Shown here: piece by piece, positions 13,601 through 25,600 of the stretch
Layout of the letters: each line of letters opens with the position of its first letter
How positions within the stretch are numbered: the first letter of the stretch is position 1
From: Muricea muricata
Lineage: Eukaryota > Cnidaria > Anthozoa > Malacalcyonacea > Plexauridae
Assembly: GCA_963855995.1 (NCBI GenBank)
Contig: OY979725.1
Span: 9,138,883 to 9,202,882, forward strand
Length of the DNA: 64,000 nt
Reading direction: 5' to 3'
Notes under the pieces: generated by a model
What the model was told of the DNA's origin: nothing
The model's database searches: none
What the model saw: the letters and a program-made list of their open reading frames with translations, nothing else
Program-made: the position numbers and the translations under genes

Positions 13601-16600
13601 TAATATTTCTTGAGCTTACAATTTTAGTAATATTTCTTCAGCTTTCAATTTGAATCGAGATTTGATCAAATTTCCGAGTTTTTTCCGACTTTTGTTGACC
13701 AACCCCCTCATTTTAAAAACCAACCTGAATACTTAATTTTCCCCCGGAATTGCTGACATCTCCACCGCACAAATCGAGATTTCGACTAAATATAACTCGG
13801 CCGGGGAACTGGACACGAAAAAGCAAGAACTTCGTGTAACGTCAAGAATAGTGTGCTGCCTCGCTGGCGCTCGGCAGCAATTATTAAACGATACCTGATC
13901 TTTTTCCCTGTGCTTGACATCAGGGTGTTAGCTGGCCCATATAGTGTCCGTTTGACGGACTCTTCCCAATTGAGATAACTAAGGAACTTTCCCAATCAGA
14001 AGTGGGAAGTTTCTATTTTATGAATTTCTATTTCATAAGATGAATGTGACTGTGTATATTTTTATTTACTTTTATCGTTATCTATACTATAAAGAAAATA
14101 CTGTAAATAAAAACAACATTTTCCCAATTTACCAAGAACGGACTTAAGTTTGGTTTTCCAGCTAACACCCTGGACATGTTAACACAAGTGTGTAATGTGG
14201 GAAGGGATATTACGTAGAGGGGACCCCCTCCCTAAGCACCCTTGCCCCCTGATTTTGCTTCCCGTAGCTCGTTCACTGCAGTGCCAATGTAATGTTGATC
14301 TGATATTTCGTGTTTTATATGCAGTTGTTAGAACATGTAGTTACGCGGGAATACGAGTAAACTATTTTGGGTACAATTATAGAATACTTGGCCACATAGG
14401 ATTAGGGTTAGGGTTTGGGTCAGAGTTAATGTTAGGGTTTTGAACTGGCCAGGTATTCTATAATTGCTCCCTATTTTGAATTCCTAGGGATCTAAAATCT
14501 ATTGTGCTTGAAAACAAAGTGAATATTTTAGAATATTAAGTGTTGGGTTTTTTATACACCTTGGTATGGGGTGTATCAATACATAGTAGGCCCTTTGAAG
14601 CAGCTGCAATTTAAATTAGCCGCAATCTGTTTTACTAATTTGACAGCTCAGAATGCTTCGAACGAAAAACACAAGGGAAAAATCGGTAATAACAATCAGT
14701 GGATGGTTCCGGCAATTCTGAGATAAGGAAATTTTTCAAAACAGAAACTGAAAAGTGCAGCAAATTCATCTTTTCAACTCTTTTATTTCAATGGGAGAGA
14801 CAAAAAAGCTTACCCTTTTTCATCTCATAAGTAATTTCTAGAAAGACTTGGGTGCTCTGAATAAACACCCGCGGGAAAAACACCGATAAGATACTTCAGA
14901 TAAAAAAATGCTAATCGATGCGGATAGTGTAAGAAAAATTACTTAGTGAAAAATATAGTCTTGATATATCATTTTGGAATATTGTAAAACCATTTCATTA
15001 GTAGAGGATATGAAACAAGCCTTACATTACAACATTAAATTACATATTAACTAGGATGCCAAAAGGTAGCGAGGTGCTGCCATATTAATTTTACTAAATC
15101 AGCATTAGCAAGTCCATACTTTAGCTTTAGAGAGCTTTAGATATATAATTGTTAAGATACTCACATCGTAAATTTGTGAAAGACGCATAGAATTAAATAG
15201 AAAATTATGTCCAATCTACTATTCATGTAACAAACAAAAAAGAGATAAAGTGTGTAGATTGTTACGATGCTATCTACATAACCTGCTTCTGACATAAAAT
15301 AAAATTATTGTTGAATAATTTATATCCATATTTTATATAACCATGTTTTTTACTTACAAAACATATGATGTTGTTTGAAATGATTTCTGCATCTGGTTCA
15401 CAGCTTGCTTTATAGAGCTGCATTACTTTTCTAATCACGTAGCGGGTATAATTACCAAAATATGATGGGGATATTTTTTTCTTAATTCAGGGCAAAAATT
15501 ATTGGTACCCTACTTTAGCGCCCACTGGCTGAGACATTTTATCTTTTTAAAAATATCAGAAACATGTACAACAGGATTCTTTGGAGAATAAACTTCTTTG
15601 CATAACATGTGCATTATTTTAAATTCTCTGTGTTTCCACTGAACTTCTAGCCATTTATGATTTAAGGTATAATTTCATTTTTATTTTGTTTTTTAATTAA
15701 CAAGACGCCTGCTGAGGCGTTCACTCCGCCTGCCGAGAAGAAAATAGGTACAGCTTTAGGTGTACTTTCGTAAATAGAGTAAATAAGTTGCTGACTTAAA
15801 CTGTACAACGGTCCTTTAAGGGCTATGCAATTATACATTGCTAATTAAATAAATTGCTTCCACGCTATGATTCTGATTTCTATGATTTTGATTTGCTACG
15901 TAACTAAATTGTAATTTACGAACGGGCAATGTGTTAAAATTTTCGTAGTAGACCCTCTGTCCTGGCCTGTTGCTGGAAATTGCAAAAAGATCAATAGTTT
16001 AAGAAACACTCAGTACTTGTAATGTCTGTAATAATATATATATATATAATATATATACACAATAATATAATATATATAATATATATATATATACACAATG
16101 CCTCCACATTAAATTTAAAAAAGAATGGCAAAATATAGACAACTATTTACAACAATATTTTATAGCGCTACATTATACAGCAAAATGAATGTACATAGAG
16201 CCAGAGGCCTGCAACAGTTAAGTTCATATCATATGGGACTGAAACAATGCTACAGTGTTTGAAAAATGTTATTCCAAGTTACTGTTTGCTTGCATTTTCT
16301 ATAAAATGCTAGTGATTAGATGAAGTTTACCATGTTTTAGACATATTTTTTGTGTACTGAAGTAACTGGACACATCAAATTCCATACATGCATGTTTTTG
16401 CTGCATTTTTGGCATGTGAGAAGTCAAAAATTTAATTTATTTTCCTTTATTAATCACAGTATTAGGTTAATGTGACACAGACCTCTCTGTAACACTGGAT
16501 ACTGATATGTTACAATGAAAAATATCACTTGAGATGATCCTTTTCTAGTAACCAAGAGTTGTCATGCAGAGCAAAACCAAAATCTTTTAAGTTTCTTCTT

Positions 16601-19600
16601 TACATACTATGTTCAGGGGCAGCACCTTCTTTTGAATGGGTCCTGAACCCCACCAGCAAATCATTGAATTATTTACACATGAAATATGAGCATCTCAGTG
16701 TAGGTAGAAACTACAATAAAAACATTGAGAAATGTCATTATAAAAAATTAAAACAACAAATAGGTAAATTTGTTTTCCTAATCTTATCATTCTCCAAACC
16801 TCCCCCCACCCCCTCCACCAGGACATTTGGAAGCCTTTTTTGTGCAGGTGCCAGACATTTGTACTTAATAAGTTTCTCCCACAGGCCAGGTATTGTGTTC
16901 CCTCTTAGCATCTGTGTTGCCTTCTGCTGAGAAGACATCCCATAAATAGACCTCCTCAGCTTGCATATAAATTAACCCATTTCAGATCGCATGATTGTTG
17001 AATGGCCAATAAGCCATTTCAGATCATGTGATCTAAGATGGGTTAATTTACATCTGAGCTGAGCAGATCTATATGCAGTCTAATATTCATGAAATATATG
17101 GGTCAATTTGTGGATCAAAATGTGAATCTGGTTTCGATTGGTCAACATTCGTACTAACTGTAGTTATCTTTGACTGGCATTGTCAATGTCACACTTTCCT
17201 TGCCAACCACAGGGCAGTTGTACACTTGAAGAAAAAACAACTTGCAAGGGTGTGCCAGAGAGGGACTAGGTAATGATATTTTGACTCTTTACTCTTGCAA
17301 TACCTCTATGACATGTGCATTAGAGATACACAGTGAAAGTTTAAATCTCTTTAACAAAATCTTTATCATTTTGCTTTTCACTACTAGTAATCATTCAGAA
17401 AAATCGAAATGTTTAACTCTCCTCTTGACGCAATATAAAGTTCAGGGGTAGGAGCTTCTTCTGTTGAATTGTCTCGAGTCTGGGTCTCGAACCACACAAC
17501 TCAAGCTATTGAATATTTCTGGTATGAACACGCAATTTTACACGAAATATCAACGTACCTTTACTTTCCAGCAAATGCCATCCCATTACCCGTCTTTCGA
17601 TGAACATTCTTCTTTTCTGTTCAAACATTACAATTTACAAAAGCAGAGTATTCTCACATATTTGATTTCAAGTTCGCCATAACCAAAACATTGTCTATTG
17701 CATATTAAAATTCGGAATTTGGCAGGAAATTTGGAACACATTTGGAAGTCAAGATTCACTCCTTGACGCAATCCATCAAAATTTGTCGTTTTAAAACATT
17801 TCGGGTGAAATGTTTTGCATAAAGAATATACTACTCCCTTTCTGTTTACTATCTTCGTGTTTAAGATTAATTGTGTTTTGTGTAGTATATGAGTTTGATC
17901 GATGTGTAGAAATTTAAGTGGAAACACAGCTGAAAATGACGGAAACACGCTCTGAAAACTTCACCGCGATTCACCGCGTCTGGCGAAAGCCTCGCGATGG
18001 AATTTGTCGTTATAAAACACTTTGGATGAGAATTTTTGAACGTACAACCTTCTTACTGCTTAGATGTTGTAGTATCCATGTTAAATTGTGTGTTTTGGAG
18101 ACGTACTCTGCTAGAAATTGAGTTTAAAAGTCTTGGTGACATGGGCTCAGACGGCATTGCACAGCGGTATCACCCATGAGCAGCAGCCCAACTTTCGACA
18201 TCGAAAAAAACCCAGAAAAATTGAGCGAGGCGAATTTATAACTCCGCCACGCCCTACGGGCAGGCGGAGTAAAAATTATTCGCCGAAGGCAAAGTGATTA
18301 TTGGTGATTATTATTTATTGGAAATATTTTCGGAGTTTTAATTGGTTAAGAGCTAAAGGTGAAATCGTCATATCTGCTTGGTAGTTGCCCAAATTTGGGG
18401 TTGAAAATAAATATACGACATTATGACTCATTTCGTCGTATATTGAAAACAAATATACGATATTATGACTCATTTCGTCGTATTTTGAATGACCTTGTAA
18501 TCTGACAATCGTTTTAAGAATATTTTTTGGCTTATTAAAGTTTCCGAACAATTCCATGCTGTTCCATTATTAGCAGCTTGTGTCTTCTTAATTACAAAGC
18601 AAGCGTTTAAACTGAGTTTAAAACATTTTCAAAAAATAATAAAACAATTACTGAATTCGGTTCTCGCAGGATATGAGGAATTTTTAAGGGCTCGGTTTGT
18701 GTTATCTGATAGCACAAACCTCTGCCTTAATAATTCCTCATATCCTGCTTGACCTCATTCAATAATTGAATCAAGTATTCGCCTGAGGCAAATAATTGTT
18801 TAAGTATGTTTTCTTTAGTAAAAAATGTTTAAAATGCACTTCTTTCACGATCAATACAGTTTACTTTGGTAAATTCTTAACTAAAAACTCAAGTTTATTT
18901 GTAATTTTTAAATAGTGAAAAAAATATTTAATAAGTTATTTGCAGACGATATATTATTACCTTAAGATAGTTTAACATCAAAGTTTGTTTATATTCTTTG
19001 ACTTTGTGTTAATGCATTTCTCCATTTGTTAATTTCTGCAAAAGTATGAAACATCAAAACGACTTTCATTGGCGGCCATTTTGAAAAAAATGCCAATATA
19101 ATCTACTCAAACTCAACGATTTTATTATCTTTAAACTCTACATGCTTTAACACATTTTACAAACACAAACACACCATCTTATTCCCCTTTCTCGTCCCCA
19201 ATCCCCAGCGTCTGACTTGTACAGCACATCTCCCCTTTTCTTCATGAACGAAACGTGTAACTCAACCCAGTTATAACTAACTAACTTTAACCTGTTTTGT
19301 GTTTTTCCTGATACCTATAATAAAAGTGCCACAATGTTCTCACTTATCAGGAAATGTTGTTCATTAATCAATAATACGAAAATATTCAATCCATTACTGT
19401 CCCAGCTCAACAGATTTCTTCTTCATAATATTGTGGTCGAATGTCTCGATTTTCTCTCCTTGAATATCGCCTTAATTGCTGGTCTTGCTCGGCATTATCG
19501 ATCTCGTCTGATATATCCCTGCGATATCATTTTGTGGACCTTCTTGTTGCTGGGCTGTCTTTTCTTCTTCTTCGCTGCTGCTAAAATATGGATCGTCTAC

Positions 19601-22600
19601 TTGTTGCAAGTAAGGAATTACACGCTTGAAAATGTGACGAATTTCGTGTAACCGTAACTCCTCTGCGCTTTGCTGTGATCTATGATCCTTTTATACCTGT
19701 TACGCGATATGGCGATGGATCCCAAGGTAAATATAACTTATTTCTTTGATTTTGTTTCAACAATACCAAATCTCCGATTTAGCTCGGTTTCTTGTATCCG
19801 CACGATCCTTTATTTTGTTTTTCTCCCTAGCGTCTCTTTGAAGTACTGCCTCACGACTTGTAGTAGGAGACGTTTCATTCGGCTGAGAATTATCAAGCAT
19901 ACTTTCTTGATTTCCCTCTTTCGCTTCGGGGATCAACGCGTTGCTGTCCGGTAGTCTGTTTCGTATTTGTCGGTTGAATAATAGATCTGCCGGTGCAATC
20001 CCAGTAGTGACATGTGGTGTTGTACGATAATCTAGGAGAAAACGATAGAGTTCCGTTTTCCAATTCTTTCCTTGTGAGTGAGCAATTCTAACTGATTTTT
20101 CAATAGTCCTCATGAAACGTTCTACGTATGTGCAGTGTTCACGTGATACACGTGACACGCCTCATGTATATTGTTCTGGGGGATTGGTAAAGGAAGGACA
20201 ATGTATAGAATAAACAGACTAAGAACATTTTATTGCAATGGCGACGAGGAAAATAAATAGCACGAGACCTAGAATCGTTCGAAAATTACAATGATTTAAC
20301 ATGGCAACTGCGGCAAGGATAGAGGTGCCTCTCCTTATCCCATTTGATCCGATTTCGGAACCGACATCAGTAAGTCAGCGCTGGAAAGCGTGGAAGCGCC
20401 GTTTCGAAATATATTTAATTGCTGTAAATGTGAAAGATGACGCCCAGAAGCGAGCATTGTTGCTACATCAAGCAGGGGAGGCGACACAAGAAATCTTTGA
20501 TACTCTAGAAGAGACAGGTGACGACTACAAGACGGCAATCGAGAAGTTAGATAAATACTTTACTCCGAAGAAAAATGTGGATTATGAGATATTCCAATTC
20601 CGCCAAGCTAAGCAAAACAATGGCGAGACAACTGACCAGTTTGCAACACGACTTCGCAAACTAGCAGCTCACTGTGAATTTGACGATTTAGATCAGGAAA
20701 TAAAAACTGCCATTACACAAAATGGCCGATCAAAACATCTCCGGCGATTTGCATTAAGACAAGACAAAGTAACGCTTAAAGATCTATTATCGAAAGCCAG
20801 AGAGTTAGAAAACAGTGAACGAGAAGTCCAAACTTCCTGCCCGTATAGAAAGATGGAATTTAAGGATTCAAGACTTTGATTTTGATGTAGTGTACACCGA
20901 TGGGAACACTAATCCCTCTGACTTTTTATCGCGCCATCCTTGTCCTGAAACAGACAACAAACATGAAACATCAGCCGAAAATTATGTCAATTTCATTACT
21001 ACCCATGCAGTTCCAAAAGCGATGACGGTGAAAGAAATTCAAGATGCTACTAAGAACGATGAAACACTGCAGCACCTCGCTGAAATCATTCGTAAGCAAA
21101 CATGGAATTCAATAAATGACATACAAACGTCTGCAGAAAATTTGAATGAATTAAAGTTGTTTGCAAAGGTAAGAGATGAATTAAGTGTTGACGAACAGCT
21201 GGGTATAATTCTTAGAGGAACTCGCATCATCATGCCTTACTCCCTTCGCCAGAGAGCTATAAAGTTGGCTCATGAAAGCCATCAAGGCCTAGCAAAAAGG
21301 AAGCAATTAATTAGAGAGAAACTTTGGTTCCCTAGAATTGATAAGAATGTTGAGGAGTTGATTCGTAGTTGTATACCTTGCCAAGCAAATTGCACAGCAT
21401 CCCACCCTTTAAGAGTAATGACATTGATTGTACATGAAAGAAAATGGAATTAAACATCAACGCATAACACCACTATGGCCTCAAGCCAACTCAGAGGTAG
21501 AAAACTTTATGAAGCCAATGGAAAAGGCTATTCAAGCTGCTTGCATTGAACAAAAAAACTGGCGAAAAGAACTGTTCAGTTTTCGAATAAATTATCGAGC
21601 CACCCCCACACAACAACAAAATTCTCACCCGCTGAGCTGTTATTTAATCGGACAATTGACGTAAAGAAAAAATGAAAATGAATGCAGACAAGTTTAACCA
21701 TGCAAAAGAACATACCATTCTGGTTGGTGATACAGTATTAGTACGACAGCAGAAAAAGAACAAATTGTCAACAAGATTTGATCCAGAACCATATCAAGTA
21801 ACACGAGTGGAAGGAGCAATGGTGACTTTAACCCGTCCAGGACATTATGTAACAAGGAACATCTCATTCTTTAAGAAAATTTCACCACAGCAATCTCACC
21901 GACAAGACACAGATCGAGAAGAAGAGGAAATCTGGGACGAACTGAATGACAGTGACAGTGAAACAAATGTCGAGAGAAATAATGTGGTGGACTGAACAAT
22001 GGTGAACTGGTTGATAGACGGTATCCTTTAAGAGATAGAAGACCTATCTATAGATATGGTCAAAACATTTATAGTTAGGAAGAAGTTACTGTTAATAACA
22101 TTGTTGACATTTTGTTAGAGTATATCAGGACTCAACAGGAACAGTTTAAAGTAAGGGAGGGATGCAGTGTTCACGTGATACACGTGACACGCTTCATGTA
22201 TATAGTTCTGGGGGATTGGTAAAGGGAGGACAATGTATAGAATACACAGACTAAGAACACTCTATTGCAGTGTGCATTGGCCTGTGGCCCATATGGTGTA
22301 ATCTTTCGATGTTTGATTCCATTTTGCACTAAATAGTTGTGAAATTCGTGTCCGTTAAAAGGGTGGACCATTTTCGCTAACAAATTCAACTGGGAATCCA
22401 TGAACTGAAAATATTTTCTCGAGCCTTTCAATAGTGACTGGCGTAGAAGTTGATCGAATGATTTCTACCTCAGGGAATCGAGAATGTTCACCATTAATAC
22501 TAAAAGAAGTCTCCGCTGGGAAATGGTCCACAAAAATCCCCATGAATTACTTGCCATGGCTTGGGTGGCATTGTGGTCGTTCTCAATGGTTCAACTGTTT

Positions 22601-25600
22601 TAGAAATGTTCGCAGCTTGACATTGTATACAGGAAGCAATAAGCGTTTCAACTAGGCGATCTATTCCCGGCCACCAGACTTTTGTTCGGAGTAAAGTTTT
22701 GGTTTTCACGATACGCGATGTTGCGCATGTGCGATATTTAAGGTGTGGCCTCTCAGTTTCTTGGGCGTAACAAGTCGGTTTCCTCGTAGTACAATACCAT
22801 TATCTGAAACTGTTAGTTCGTTTCGAATACTTTTATATGGCGTTAAATCAATGTTTCGATCGTTTCTATTCTTGGCAGTTTTCCCAGCTGGTTTTCCTGG
22901 CCAGCAGTTTGTTCTAATAGCCGCTATAAGAGCTTGAATTTCAGCATCCCTCTGACACGCTTCTTCCATTTCCTGCCTGTTCATTGATTTAGGCACTAGG
23001 TGGTCGATTAAAAAATTTACATAGTCTTCTGCAATACTGTTCTTTTCGAGTGTTAGCAATGGTTTACGGGATAGGACATCAGCTGGATTCGTTTTTCCAG
23101 GTCGGTGTCGTAGTTTGAATTGGTATTGCTGTAACCGAAGGGCCCATCGTTCAATCCGTGCGGACGGTTTTGCTTTGGGATGGTATATAACTTCTAAGGG
23201 TTTATGATCCGTATCTAACTCAAATTCAATTCCGATAAGATATATGTGGAATTTTTCGCAACCAAAAACTACCCCGAGCGCCTCTTTCTTCGTTTGTGAA
23301 TATCGTTGTTCGACCTTGCTGAGGCTACGGCTTGCATATGCAACAATTCGCTCATCATCGTCACTATCAAACTGTGATAAGATAGCCCCCAATCCGACCG
23401 GACTTGCGTCAACTGTTACTCTAGTTCTTTTAGAGGGATCATAAAAAGCAGTGGTACAATCTTTTCCAATTTCTTCTTTGACTTTGTTGAATGCCTGTTG
23501 GTGCCTATTTGTCCATTTCCAAAGAACGCCTTTATTGGTTAACTCGCGCAATGGTGCTGTAATGGACAATTTGCATGTTAGACTAACTTTCAGTCAAGCC
23601 AAGACAAACAAAATCTTTTACCACAGTTAAAAAAGAGCACCCTAAAATTAGTAGAATTGCCAAGTTTGGTGGCGAAATGTTGTAAAGCATGGAAAATATG
23701 GCGTCGCAAAGTTTGCAAATTTGTATACATTTGTATTACGCGAGGAAAAAGTTACCACTTTTCAGCTAAAATTGTATCAAAAGTGGTAACTTTTTCCTCG
23801 CGTAATACAAATGTATACAAATTTGCAAACTTTGCGAGGCCATATTTTCCATGTTTTACAACATTTCGCGACCAAACTTGGCAATTCTACTAATTTTAGG
23901 ATGCTCTTTTTAACTATAGTAAAAGATTTTGTTCGTCTTGCCTAGATTGAAAGTTAGTCTAACATGCAAATCATCTACTGTTGCTAGGTTATGTATAAAC
24001 CGTTCACAATATGTAGCCAAGCCCAAGAAGCTGCGTAACTGGGAAACGTCTTCTGGCTCTTTCATGTTAACTAATGCTGCAATTTTGGTTTTGTCTGCCG
24101 AGATGCCATCCTTTGATAAAGTGTAACCATAGAACCGAATGCTGTCAACATTAAACTTACACTTAGACGCATTAGGGGTAAGATTGTTTTCTGAGAGACG
24201 TTTCATAAGAGCTTCAAGGTGTGTGTCATGTTCTTTCTGGGACTTTCCCCACACAATTATATCTTCGGCAATGTTCCGTACTCCCTCCATTCCCTGGAGT
24301 GTTTGTTGAATAGCATATTGAAATTGCTCTGGTTCCGAAGCTACTCCAAAACACAATCGTTTATATCGCATAAGACCTTTGTGGGTGTGAAAAGTGGTAA
24401 GAGATCGTCACTCCTCGTCAAGGAGCAACTGGTGAAACCCTGCTGTCAAATCCACTTTTGAAAACTTTGTAACCCCAGCCATGTCCTTAAAAAGTTCCTC
24501 AACATTAGGGATAACATGTCGTTCTCGCTCAATCATTGGATTGACATGGCGCATGAGTATACATACTCGGACTTCAGCTGGATTATTGGGCTTTGGTGCA
24601 ACAACAAGGTTTGACACAAAAGGTGTAGGTGTCCCTGGTGGAACAAATTCAATAATATCATTTTCTTCTAGTTCTTTCAGTTTATTTTCTGTTTGTTTAC
24701 GGAGATGAAAAGGTATCTTTCGGGGTTTTTGGACAATAGGTTTAGCATTATCTTTAAGGTGTAAGTGTACTTCGTGACCCTTAAGTTTCCCAATGCCACC
24801 AAAAACTGTTGGATACTCGTTTTTAAACTGTGACATTTCTGGTGAATCAGGTTGATTGCTCTTAGGAATTTCTGGATTTTCATTACCAAACTGTTTATGA
24901 TCCTCTCGAGGATCAGTGTAAGATGTGGAACTAGGCTGGGTAACAGCATGCACATTCATTTTCACAATATCTAGCCCTGTGGCTGTGGAATAACTTAGCA
25001 ATGAACCACCGTCCCCATTTACAACATGGAATGTTGTAACAACCATTCTGTGTTTTGACTCAATAAGTCCTTCAAATTTTCCAAGGACAGGCAAAGGCTG
25101 AAATTGCATGTAAGCATAAATTTTGTGTTTTGACGGTTGCAAGTGTAAAGTGGGGTTTTTCTTTTGGATTTCATTGAATGCTTCGGCATCTAAAATGTTT
25201 ATTGTTGCCCCAGTGTCGACAATCATTTTTATATGAGCCTTTTCAATAATAACTGGAATGGTTTTAACTGCCTGTGTAGTTGGTGAAACCCTGTTTTCTA
25301 CTGGTGGAGAGACAACAAATGCATATGAATCTTCATCAGAGGAATCTGGCTGCTTGTCAGTATGGTTGATAGATCGAATGTTTTCACCTTTGGGTTCTGG
25401 AATAATGTCCCGAGTACTTTGACGACTACGGCACATAGCCACAAAATGATTTTGTTTACCATATGCAAAACAAAATTTCCCCTTAGCTCTACACACACTA
25501 AGATGACCTGCATGATAATTTTCACCACAGTTATAACATAATTTCTTACCATCCTGTTGCTATTCACGTGATTTCACTTGGCCTGCATTCTTAGATTGGT

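Larger units (their letters stand above)
13885..14900. repeat. 3' flank of methyltransferase copy B, displaced
   Basis: Matches 29480-29870 downstream of copy C (shared strings such as gatctttttccctgtgcttg, cactgcagtgccaatgtaa and ggttccggcaattct). It is interrupted here by the 252-bp MITE and the 14372-14467 hairpin. It marks the end of the B duplication unit. Confidence 0.75.
15336..17690. other. Intron sequence without gene
   Basis: Contains the AT microsatellite and one hairpin listed separately, plus a short actccgcctgccgag string at about 15722 resembling the end of the repeat at 18245. Open frames are short and unrecognised. Confidence 0.5.
20131..22269 (+). mobile_element. Ty3/gypsy element Gypsy-2, internally deleted, inserted in Gypsy-1
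   Basis: Two 107-bp LTRs (20131-20237, 22163-22269), each running TGCAG to TTGCA. The flanking 5 bp are gtatg and gtgtg, a target duplication with one change. Gag is intact for about 170 codons. It then joins directly, with a frame change, to the end of RNase H, so protease and most of reverse transcriptase are missing. A second deletion removes most of the integrase core. It interrupts the Gypsy-1 integrase and is therefore younger. Confidence 0.9.

Noticed and set aside
17470-17515. B-box-like ggttcgagaccc on the minus strand
   Set aside because: No A box at tRNA spacing and no stems around it.
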